From positions 186,001-250,000 of the forward strand of contig JAHYIO010000028.1 in assembly GCA_020543525.1 (NCBI GenBank): a DNA stretch of 64,000 nucleotides. The letters run 5' to 3'. Position numbers and translations under genes: made by a program. The first letter of the stretch is position 1. Each line of letters opens with the position of its first letter. Of the stretch, positions 42,813 to 52,763 are shown piece by piece. The stretch comes from Coriolopsis trogii. Its lineage: Eukaryota; Basidiomycota; Agaricomycetes; Polyporales; Polyporaceae. A model generated the notes under the pieces. That model was not told where the DNA came from and searched no databases. It saw only the letters and a list, made by a program, of their open reading frames with translations.

Positions 42813-44880
42813 ATGTCAAACCAGCTGGAGGCGGCTATCCTGCAGAAACTCCTTCCGACGGTCACCAAAATCCGCTACGCCGAGCGTGAGTCGCAACCTT
42901 GTTTCCCCATTGCAACGTGTCATGATGTCGTCTCTCTCAGTCGCAAGTACCTGCATCATATTGTTCGACCATGGTGAGCGGTATCCTTGCTGGTGCGGGA
43001 ACGCCCGATGTTGATTGCCCTGCGCGGCGCAAGTCTTGACGCTCGACCAGGAGGTGAGTTCCTCTTCGGCTGTCTGCCTTGGGCGTGTTCCTTACCGGCA
43101 TCCCAGATTCGGCTGATCTGGGTACGAACCCTTGCCTGAAAACTGCTCCGCACCCGTCCCAGAGGCTCACGCTTGTCGCGCATATAGCGAGCGCCATGGT
43201 CATTAGGGAAACTTCTCTTCCTCGTGGTGAGCTTGTTTGCGATATTCATATTGGATGTCCTACCAATAACCCATCAAAAGAATCGATATTATGCTCTATG
43301 CATAGTGATGTGAGCGCAATCACGGAACTCTGATTCATAACCACCACTCTGACTGACCGATCATGTCGGCCCAGATTCAACAACTATGGTGCGCACCTAT
43401 CTCCTCCCGGCGCTTGTCGCTCTTTGACTCGGCCCACATACAGCTCTGTTCAATACCGATACCCTCTCGAACTCGGTATGTCACTTCCGCTTTGGCCTTC
43501 TATCCAACGGCTGATGACATCACCCACAATGGCAGTTGTGCGTTACTAGACGGTCTTTCTGCCTGGCGCTCCCACAGCTCATCTAGACCGCAGCTGCACA
43601 CACTGGTTCCGATGGCAAGGAGCCACAGGAGTGCTCACTTTCATCATCGCCGAGCGTAAGTATCGTCCCCCCAACCAGTGATTCATGATTCGTGCGTACC
43701 GGCTGATCGCTCCGTGCCGTGACCAGTCATCCTCCAGCTGAGATTATACGCTCTCTATTTCCGCAATAGACGCATCCTCGCGTGCATGTCCTTCATCTGC
43801 CTCGGCGCCGCCGCGGGGTCCTCCTACGTCATGGGCAAGACGCTCTCACACATCACCGGTACGTCCCATGCGTCCGATCTTCTGCACACTCATCGGGCGT
43901 AGGACGGCTCGGTCCGCCCATGAATGACGAATCGACGAATCACGCTGACCGCCCCGCACACTCGCAGCCGTCGCGATCAAACTGCCCCTCTCGGGGTCGA
44001 CCGTCTGCGTCCCGTTCGGCCTGCCCGACAACTTTTACGCGTTCTGGATCCCGATGCTGATCTCGGAGAGCTTCCTGTGCGGGCTCGCGCTCTATCGGGG
44101 TGTCAAGAGCTTGCGTCCGGGGGACAACATCCTCCAGAGCGGGAAGCGCATCATCGAGGTTCTCGTCCGGGATTCGTTGTATTACTTTGTCATGTGAGCC
44201 TCGTGTTCCGTGTGCTCCTACGTGTCGGCTGGCTGGGGACGCCGGCATCTGAGCCTGTTCGCTGTATACTATACTGACCCATTGCGCTCCTGTCAACAGC
44301 GTCTTCGCGACCTACCTCACGAACGCCATCATCTTCCTCACCCGCCCGGTAAGTCCTAGCCCTGCCCCGCCCCATCGTCTCCCGGCCGAGCATCGCTCAC
44401 GTATGGCTCGCGCGCGCGTAGGACGCAGAGGTGGAGATCCCGATCGGGTTCGCGGTCGGGCTGTCGACGGTCATGTCCTCCCGGATCTGCCTGAACGTGC
44501 GGGGGTACATCAAGGACGAGGCGGAGCGCTCGACGCTGCCGTCGCCCACGTCCCCGGTGCACTCGCCGCGCGCGACGGTGCCGCGGAGCGCGTTTGCGTC
44601 GCTCGCGTACCAGGAGGGCGAGTATGGGGACGGGTCGGGCGAGTACCCCGGCTCGAACGAGTTCACGGGCAGTAGTGTCAGTCTGTACCCGAAGGCCAAG
44701 GGAGGGGGAGGGGGAGGGGGACAGAAAGTCGTGCAGGAGGGCGCGGCGCTGGGGGCGATGGAGATGAGGGAGTTGAGGATCATGCGCGCGGAGTCCCCGA
44801 GTCATCTGCGTATGCTCTCCTTGGGTGGTGGGAAGGCGGCGACGGCGGCGGCAGCGGCGAATGTCATCCAGATCAGGTAG
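42813..44880 (+). CDS. Seven-pass membrane protein with DUF6533-type N-terminus
   Basis: This belongs to a very large basidiomycete family of unknown function. The start MSNQLEAAILQKLLPTVTKI is followed by a series of tiny exons: ASTCIILFDH, VLTLDQE, IRLIW, RAPWSLGKLLFLV, NRYYALCIVI, FNNY and ALFNTDTLSNS. The assembled phrase FDH-VLTLDQE-IRLIW-...-NRY is the DUF6533 signature. Further membrane segments are TFIIAELILQLRLYALYF, ILACMSFICLGAAAGSSYV, FWIPMLISESFLCGLALY, SLYYFVIVFATYLTNAIIFL and IGFAVGLSTVMSSRI. The C-terminal tail is cytosolic-like, with a seven-Gly run (44700-44720) and an Ala-rich end. About ten introns are present; one junction near 43485-43570 is unresolved. It converges on the F-box-like gene at 45380. 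Confidence 0.85.
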
Positions 44881-45379
44881 TGCTGTGTTGTTGGGCTACG
44901 GATTGGCCCCCCCTGGCTTGTGTTGTACGTTATGGCCTTGGAGTTGAGATATTCAAAGGCCTGTGTTCACAGTGGGCGTCCAGCGAGGACGATAGCACTC
45001 TTCGGGTTCTCCCATGGTCGATGCGTGCCATCAGGATGCTGATGACCCGTCGGACCCGGAGCACGCGCACTGTTGAGTGCTGAGTCTTTGTCGTTGACTA
45101 CTTGTGTAAGGGCAGCAAAGGCGACGGTGAGGTCGGGGCCATACGGCGAAGGATGTCATTCATGTCGGGGAGCGTTGTGGTTCGGGGACGAAGTGTTGTA
45201 TACCTATACTTACTACCCGAGGATGTAGTATCCATAGTAATCATGGGCGGCAGGGACTTGAACACTCATTCGTGATGCCGCTCACGATTGAGTCGGGACT
45301 CGCACAGTATAGGATTGTGAAGAAATGATCTGGACGCTAGAGTACAAGTTGTCCCTACCGTACACGGGCGAAGCTATTA
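44881..45379. other. Intergenic region between convergent genes
   Basis: Shared 3' region of the DUF6533 gene and the F-box-like gene; nothing else supported. Confidence 0.5.
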
Positions 45380-47171
45380 CTAGTACAAATCTTCATGGCT
45401 GACCGTCTTGTCCACATAGTAGATTCGGACTTGATATCGTCTTGCAGTGTCATCACGATCGCGGAGACTGACGCTACTCTTGACTGGGCGTGCGGGGAGG
45501 TAGAACAGTTTGCAGAGCAATGGCTCCAATACAGCCTCCACTGGGTCTGACGGCGTGTACGATTCGCCCTCGGGGGCTGCTCGGCTCGCTGCGTCAGCGG
45601 CCCAAAGCGCGTCCAGATCGGTCGGCGACAGCGCAGCCAGCGCTGGCACCCGCCGCTGCAATATCCCCGCGATCTCTGCGTCTGGCGGGAGGACGTCCTC
45701 GGTGGGGTAGATGTACACTTCCAGCCGGAAATCCTCCATTCTCGGACACATCTCGGCCAGCTTCAGCACCGTGCGCAGCCTCGGGGCGTACTGCTTGGAC
45801 GCGGGCGACGCCAGCGGCGTCTCGCTCAAGAGGCGGAGGTACCTCAAGGCGGGCCACCGCGCGGCGACCTTCTCGGCCGTGCGCTCGTCGACTCTCAATG
45901 AGCGCATGGCGATGTGTAGGTGGGTGAGCTGGCGGAAGGGGAGGAGGTGGTGGAGCGCGTCGCTGAGGTCGATCTCGGGGGGCACGTACTCGGAATAGCG
46001 ATTACGAGAGGTGTCTTCGGCATCAATGTGGGTGAATGAGATGTCGAGAGCCTTGAGCGTGTCCGCGCGCGATGGCCGTCGGGCGATCGCTTCGAGATGC
46101 TTCCGGAGGTCGTCCATGGACGGCTGGCTTGACGTCCAGATGTTGAGGGCCTCCAGCTCGTCGGAGCGGATGGAGTCGAGGATCCTCACGGTGATGTCGT
46201 TCATCTCTTCCACCTCCCAAAAGAAGCGTCGCAGCGCTGGGAACCAGTGTCGAGTTCCTCCGGGCTGAAGACTTGAACTGGCGTCGAGGATCTTGCGGAT
46301 GGCTGCCTTTTCCGATCGCTTGAAAGGCCGCAAGGAGACGTCGGCCAAGCGCGGGAGCTCCGCAAGCGCGTGGAAGCACTGCGCAGAGGTCAGAGAGCTG
46401 GCCGAGTGTGGCCTCTCGCCGGCATAGAATAGACGGATGGTGCGCAAGCCGGACAGGCAGTCGGTGAACGCGTCGCCGCCAAGGAATGCCCCTTCTTGGT
46501 AATGCATATCCATTTCGATATACAGAGCCTGCAAATCGGTGCATGTCTCCCTGACGGATCGTAGAAAGCAAGCTTGCCCCTCGGACCATTCGTTGAGGTA
46601 TAGCTCAAGATTCAGAGTGACGAGCGTCGGAGTGAGAAAGGCCGACATTATGGGAAATAGCTCGGCATACTCTACAAAGATCGTCAGCTTTCTCAAACGT
46701 GGAAAAAGAGCTCCGTTTGCGCGATTCTTGTGAAGGTCGCTGAGGGTGGAAAGGGGGATATCATATGCGCCACCCCAGGCGAACTCGCGAATGTAGCCAG
46801 CGTATATGTCGAAGCGCGTCCAATCGAGATGACTGGTGTCTGTGAACGACTTTGAAATGTCATAGTTAGTATAGCATTGGTCGATCAATCCAAGGTCAAC
46901 TCACAAAAGCATGACGTCCGTATTCGTCGAGGGTTTCGACCCATACATCGTCAGGGAAGAGACGTAGAAGGTGCCGGAGATCAGGACAAACCTGCCATAA
47001 GATGGGCAGAGTGGACTCCATAATGAGTCGGGAGGTCCTGGCGAGTCGTGCCAGCGATTGCCTTCCTCCCCCATCATCATTATCGTAGAGGCACTTGGCT
47101 ATCATCTCGGCAAGTTCGCTGGTATACAAGACGTGTGCGGCCATGCCGACGGTCGGTGTAGAGGTTGACAT
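45380..47171 (-). CDS. F-box/LRR-like protein, intact paralog
   Basis: Two exons (47171-46905, 46849-45380) give 578 residues. Exon 1 carries an F-box-like helical module (VLYTSELAEMIAKCLYD, SLARLARTSRLIMES, PILWQVCPDL, LLRLFPDDVW). Exon 2 begins SFTDTSHLDWTRFDIYAGY and has LRR-like alternation of hydrophobic residues (FPRLRKLTIFVEY, TLVTLNLELYLNEW, SGLRTIRLFYAGE, LAELPRLADVSLRPF, DSIRSDELEALNIW, PALRYLRLLSE). It probably recognises a target for SCF ubiquitination, as F-box/LRR proteins do. The partner is unknown. The only intron sits after the F-box module in all three copies, supporting common descent. This copy shows no stop or frameshift. Confidence 0.8.
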
Positions 47172-47232
47172 GTGAGTAGGAACCTTCAGAGGAAAGAGAG
47201 TGGTGGGGTGGCATCGATGGGGAAGGACTGTC

Positions 47233-47242
47233 CGCTATTTAA
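47233..47242 (-). promoter_or_regulatory. TTAAATAGCG TATA-like element, intact F-box-like gene
   Basis: The ten-mer lies 62 bases upstream of the start at 47171. It is identical to the element 72 bases upstream of the copy at 21275. In the duplicated block at 49766 onward the matching position reads CGCATTCCAACC instead of CGCTATTTAACC, so the element has been lost there. Confidence 0.5.
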
Positions 47243-48847
47243 CCTTCTGCGGGTGACTGTCGCTTTGGCCGAATACATGGGGAACGTCGCACCCCACCAA
47301 TCATCAATTTAGGTCAAAGCAGATTGAGCGAGCAGTATCAAGTAACATCACCTGGCAAAACCTTCAGTGACAGTATATTGGTAGTCGTACTATGTCCCCC
47401 TAAGTTGACATGTCAGTGTCGGCGCAACCGTAACAACAAAAGAAAGAAAATTTTCACAAGACTCGGGAGTCATCCACAGACATCTTGTTTTACCAGTGTG
47501 TCAGATTGCAGTCAGCGGAGCGCAATCTTGGAATTTATCCCTCCAGTGGATAGTCACCATGATGGAATGTGAAACGAGGGCTTTGCGCATGCCAGGGGCT
47601 TTGTGGGCGTCAGATTGTCTGAATCCGGACAGCTCAAGTTCGTGATCAAACAACTACAAACACCGTGAGTCATCACCTCCATCACTGGCATCAGACCTCC
47701 ATTACTGTGATATTCTTTGCTCAGCGGCGCGGGGGAATGGTCGCGACTCGCTGCGACACTGGATCTCATTTCGGTTCGTCAAACGCGCTAGCGCTTCTCC
47801 CATGGCGCTCCTCGTCGTCCTTGGTCGCCCAAATCTAGCTGTTCACCGTCATCACTGCACCCACTCTCTATCAGTTTTACACTACTAGTAGGTTGCTTCC
47901 AACTCCGAATATTAGTGTCGGAGGCTTCAGTCTGCTGCTGCATTACCCCTTTGCGCCACTTGCCTTGCATGTAGCCGCCACATCGAGTTGTGACCGCTCA
48001 ATAATGGTATAACTTAAATGCTTTCTCTACGTCCGCGTCATCGATCAGACCCTCGCTCATACCCCCGGGCCGCAACTGTTCCCCCAGATAGCAGCCCAGG
48101 ACCTACCGCCGATATACCATGTCCGGGAAGACACGTGTACAGAGCATGTCTACTGACAATAAGGGAGGGACTCATGAGCTGGTGCGTTGACGATATAAGT
48201 GACTGCACATCATGTCTCGAATCTCACCCACTCTTGTTAGCTTCGAGTGGTCCGAGTCCGCCCGTGGCCGCTGCAATCAAACCACATAGTTAGTCCAGCA
48301 ACTGATTATCTGTGAGGCAAACACTGTTCTTTTTCGCACGATATGTTGCTCTCTGTTCAGTCGTCTGACATGGCGTGTGGCATATAATTCATGGCCTTCA
48401 GGTGATTCCCCGTGAAATGTCTATCCTCGCCCCGTGCGCAGTCTCTACACCTTACCCTAGTGGAGCATTGAGACTCACAGAGCTCGGAGCATGCTCCAGG
48501 TTGAACTCCGTCACTGGGTACATGTCCTTGTGAGTCGTCTTCAGTGCCACGGTCACAACTGTGTCCCCGAAGAATAAGGTCAGTGATCCCCAAAGAACCC
48601 AAGTCTATGCGATGGCAGTCCCACATACGCCAATTAACGTACAAGCCTTCATTGAGCTCCATGCTTCTCGTCGTTTGACATGATGCATTGAAGCGCAATC
48701 CCGAACTGCGAGCGGTGGATTTGCATACCACCACCATGATCGGAGAGGTCCTCTGTAGGTAACTCCCGACATGAACGGTACACCGGAAAAGCCGAGCTCT
48801 GTCAACGAGTTCGTGACATTACCTCAGCCCCTCTAGGCTCTGGGAGA

Positions 48848-48853
48848 TATAAA
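48848..48853 (+). promoter_or_regulatory. TATA box of DUF5648-like gene A
   Basis: TATAAA lies 89 bases upstream of the ATG at 48937. The copy in unit B (51380-51385) lies 90 bases upstream of its ATG, so sequence and spacing are conserved. Confidence 0.65.
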
Positions 48854-48936
48854 GGACCCGCCACTGACAACTTACAAGACATCCGAGTCCAATAGCTCAC
48901 CACATCTCATCCTCTACCCTTACATCCACCTGCATC

Positions 48937-49532
48937 ATGAAGCTAGCTGTCGCCGTGGTTCTAGCCCCCCTGCTCGTTGTCAGATGCTATAGCAAACCCA
49001 TCGCTGATGTTGAGGTGCGCAATATCATCCGCCAGGCTATATCACCGCTGACTCCAACTCTAAATAGCCCCGTAAGGAACAGACATGCGGTTTCCCGACT
49101 GTCCCCCTCCTTCGCGTGTACAGTCCTAGCGCTACCGATCACTTCTACACAACCAACGCCGTGGAAGCTGAGAGGGCTGTCGGGAGCCTGGGTTACAGCC
49201 CGGAAGGCGTCGCTGCAAACGTCCTAGCATCGTCCGCCCCGCTCGTCGTTCCGCTATACCGCATGTACAGTCCCTCTGCGACCGATCACTTCTACACGAC
49301 CGGCGCGGCTGAACGAGCCAATGCCATCAACAACCTCGGGTACAGCGACGAAGGCATAGCGGCGTACGTGTACCCGAATAACGACTGTGGTACCGTGCCG
49401 CTCTACAGGCTGTACAGCCCGTCGGCGACCGACCACTTCTACACTACCGGTCTCGCGGAGCGCAACAACGCTATCGCAAACCTGGGTTACGCGGACGAGG
49501 GCATCGTTGCCTACGTGAACCCCCAAGCATGA
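48937..49532 (+). CDS. Secreted DUF5648-like three-repeat protein A
   Basis: Two exons (48937-49014, 49083-49532) give 175 residues. Exon 1 encodes a signal-peptide-like start (MKLAVAVVLAPLLVVRCYSK). After TCGFPTVPLLRVY come three repeats of the form P-L-Y-R-x-Y-S-P-S-A-T-D-H-F-Y-T-T, followed by an Ala/Glu helix and L-G-Y-x-x-E-G-(I/V)-A. The repeat is the hallmark of DUF5648, found in secreted fungal and bacterial proteins of unknown role and sometimes attached to hydrolases. Two Cys remain in the mature chain (TCGF and NNDCG), which could form one disulfide. It is very small, has no catalytic domain and is probably an extracellular effector or binding protein. A tandem copy sits at 51470. 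Confidence 0.88.
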
Positions 49533-51379
49533 TGGAACTTGGTGAGCATTCTCCGTGTTTGTCCCGATAGGCTCTTGGGCACCGGATTCTGACTTTGTCG
49601 AGCGCTTCTAGGCATCGTTTGTCACGGGGCTTATGGTCCTCTAAGGCTAGCAGTGAATAATGCATTATGTAGCGCTGTCAAGTCCGTTCCAAATCGTGTC
49701 ACTCTGTATCTACACATTGGAGACAATTATGTTTACGGAAGATGTTTTGCTGCGCCAATGAGGGAGGCTGTCCGCATTCCAACCTTCTGGGGGAGATAGT
49801 CGCTTTGACGGGATGTGTGCCAGTAGGCAATGCGGAGCCCCGCCTGCTAGCAATGACCACGTTCGATCAAAACGCATTGAGCGAGAATTGATGGTTGGCA
49901 TGATCTGTCAGAATCTACAGTGGCAGCACGTTGGTAGGAGACCTAGTTCTGTGTTCCCTTTACACTATGCGCCCGAAAAAGTTCGTGGTCGCCACGAAGA
50001 TGACGACGAAGTAATATGGAATATGTTCGTGTTAGTCTAATTTCCACGAAGCCTGTTCGTGGGCGGCAAGACTTCCGGGGCGCATAGTGTTAGTTGACAT
50101 CATATGTATGTCAGTGTCGCAACCGTAGTAACGGTAACAAAAACACGTATTTACTCAAGATCACCCACAGTCTCTTCTGGTTCGTTTGATAGTATATGGT
50201 AGCCATCAACTGAGAGCAGTACTCAGCGGATACGCACCAAGATGAAATGTGAAACGAGGGCATTTTGCATGCAAATGACGAACAGTACTAAGGCGTCTAA
50301 ATGTGTGAATCTGGGCAGCTTAAGCTTCGAGACCAAATACGAACAAACACTCCTGCTCCGACTCACAGTCATTCACTCGAGGCCGGGGGTGGTCGCAAAT
50401 TGCTGCAACACTCACTTCAATTCGTCGACAGCGTGAGCGAGTGTCTCAGTTCAAGTTTTTGTAATCGTGTCGTCCACTGCTCGTTCTTATCTGGCTTGAT
50501 CAAGCTGTTCCCTGGTGCAACTTCCCTCACTCTACGCTGCTTCAAGCTGAAGGAACATACAGCCGCTGCACTGAATCTCATGAGGACCACATAACGGACT
50601 TCGGATGTTGGTTCTACGTCGGCCCCGTCATCACCATCGCATCCTCGGCCCTGATACCCCGCAAATGTTCCCTCAGGTGGTATCCCGAATTCCTACTGTG
50701 GGAAGCATTCTCTCTGTCAATATGGGACGCATGCGCCGATGCGCTATCGGAATTGGTTTATCTCTATGGACTCTGACAGGCTACTGCTGGCTTCGAGTGG
50801 TTTAATGCCGCCCGTGGCCGATGCAATAAAATTACACAACTGATCCAGCGATCTATCATTCGTGAACAAACCCTATTCTCTCGCAAGAAGTTGCTCTCTG
50901 CCTCTTCTGACACGGTGCGTGGCATAGAAGTTATGGCCCTCAGGCTATTCCCCGCAACATGTCTATCATGGATCGCTGGGCAGTTTCTTGACATACAAGT
51001 TGTGAGAGCGTTGAGACTCGCCGAGCTCGCAACATGCTCCAGCTTCGACTCGATTACTGGTAAGCATATCTCCATGTATGTCATCTTCAGGTGCTTTGGT
51101 TACACTGCGCCCCCGAAGAATTAAGGAGCTCAACCTGGCTATGCGAAGACATTGTCATATATACCCGGTTTCATACAGGTCTTGACCTGGCCTAATGCTT
51201 CTCGTCGTTTGACATGATGCACTGACTCCGACGAAATTCCGCGCTGCAAGCGGCGCATTGACATACGACCACCATCATCGGAGGAGCCCTCTGTAGGTAA
51301 CTTCCGACATGAACGGTATACCGTCTAAGCCAACCGCTGTAGATGAGTTAGTGACATTTCCTACAGTCCATACCGATAG

Positions 51380-51385
51380 TATAAA
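51380..51385 (+). promoter_or_regulatory. TATA box of DUF5648-like gene B
   Basis: TATAAA lies 90 bases upstream of the ATG at 51470, matching the element and spacing in unit A. Confidence 0.65.
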
Positions 51386-51469
51386 GGATCCGCTACTCAG
51401 GATTTGAAAGATCCCCAGTAGCTTACCACACTGGCCTCTCATCCTCAACCAATCACACCCATCTGCGTC

Positions 51470-52065
51470 ATGAAGTTGGCTACCACCGTCGTCCTTGCAT
51501 CCTTGCTCATTGTCAAAGGTCATGGCAAGCCCCTCGCTGTCGTTGAGGTGCGCGAAATCATTCGCGAGGCTATCGCCTACCACTGACTCTGTCCACATAG
51601 TCCCGTAAGGAGCAGACGTGTGGTTTCCCGACTGTCCCCCTCCTCCGCTCGGACAGTCCTACCGCGAAGGACCACTTTTACACAACTAATGCTGTGGAAG
51701 CTGAGACAGCCGCCAGGAGCCTGGGCTACCACCCGGAGGGTGTCGCTGCAAACGTCCTAGCATCCCCCGCCCCGCTCGTCGTCCCGCTGTACCGCATGTA
51801 CAACCCCTCCTGGAGCGATCATTTCTACACGACCAGCGCGACCGAACGTGCCAGTGCCATCAACGAACTCGGGTTCAGCGACGAGGGTATCGCGGCGTAC
51901 GTGTACCCGAACAACGATTGCGACACCGTGCCGCTGTACAGGACTTACAACCCGAGGATTCTCGACCACTTCTATACTACAAGCCTCGCGGAGCGGAACA
52001 ACGCCATCAACACCCTGGGGTTTGTAGACGAGGGCATCGCTGCCTATGTGAACCCCAAGGCTTGA
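51470..52065 (+). CDS. Secreted DUF5648-like three-repeat protein B
   Basis: This is the tandem copy of the gene at 48937. Exons 51470-51547 and 51616-52065 have exactly the same lengths (78 and 450 bases), giving 175 residues. The signal region is MKLATTVVLASLLIVKGHGK. The core again opens TCGFPTVPLLR. The repeats have diverged unevenly. Repeat 1 has lost its Tyr pair (RSDSPTAKDHFYTT), repeat 2 reads YRMYNPSWSDHFYTT and repeat 3 reads YRTYNPRILDHFYTT. The D-H-F-Y-T-T core is kept in all three, implying selection on that loop. Both Cys are retained. Function is unknown, as for copy A. Confidence 0.88.
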
Positions 52066-52145
52066 TGGAAGTCAGTAAGCATTCCTTGCTATGTCTAGGC
52101 AGGTTTCTGGGCACGGTATACTGACTTCTACGAACGTTCAAGGCC

Positions 52146-52763
52146 CCGTATATGGAGGAATGTGATACCTGATGGAGGATTTGGTTATGTACGTGTCCGT
52201 TCCTGTTTGTCACTATATGTATCTGCGATCATCGGAGGGTACCAGATGTACAGAACAACACTAATAGAGAATGTGACCATTGCGCCAAGGAAACTTTGCC
52301 CTTGAAGCCACCTCCCTACCACACGTCGTTGAACTCAGTATCGTACTAGTCATCATGGGCCAACGCAACGGTTAAATGTATGCTTGGGGCTCCACAGCCT
52401 GTTGTCTGTTGCATCATACAAACAAAGGGCCCGAAGAGCCTGCTCACAACCGACATTGTTGGTCTCGTGAAATTCAACAAGAGATCCTGATATGCAGGAA
52501 CGGCAGTGGAGTGGAGGAAAATTACGCCTTCTGAGCGTATCAATGGTCATACATGATCGTCTCGACTACATTACTCAATACTTCAATGCGACAAGCAAAC
52601 ACAACAATGAGACGTAGTAACTAGGTTGATAACAAGATCGATAGTATCATACTCGTACACAGGGCCCAGGTGCAATCCTGTCCCACCATAACATCTCCCA
52701 GACGACAGTTGTCGACCTCCCACATCGACACTGACATGCGGCTCAAACATAACGCCAAAGTGT
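52146..52763. other. Intergenic region, nothing recognised
   Basis: Region between the tandem duplication and the 3' end of the NYN-domain gene. No supported feature. Confidence 0.5.

Larger units (their letters stand above)
47226..49610 (+). repeat. Tandem segmental duplication, unit A
   Basis: Unit A matches unit B (49766-52145) along its length, with many substitutions and small indels. Landmarks shared in the same order are: TGTCCGC...AACCTTCTG...AGTCGCTTTG at the left end; TGAAACGAGGGC near 47571 and 50246; GCTTCGAGTGG near 48239 and 50790; CTCTGTAGGTAACT near 48751 and 51290; and then the DUF5648-like gene and its 3' flank. The left end overlaps the promoter of the F-box-like gene. Edges are approximate (tens of bases). 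Confidence 0.8.
49766..52145 (+). repeat. Tandem segmental duplication, unit B
   Basis: Direct repeat of unit A (47226-49610), about 2.5 kb apart. Non-coding parts are clearly more diverged than the gene, whose exon lengths are identical in the two units. This points to an old duplication under coding constraint. Confidence 0.8.

Noticed and set aside
45235..45270. tRNA-like TTCAAGTCCCTG on the minus strand
   Set aside because: T-stem pairing fails at the second position and no cloverleaf can be drawn with upstream sequence.
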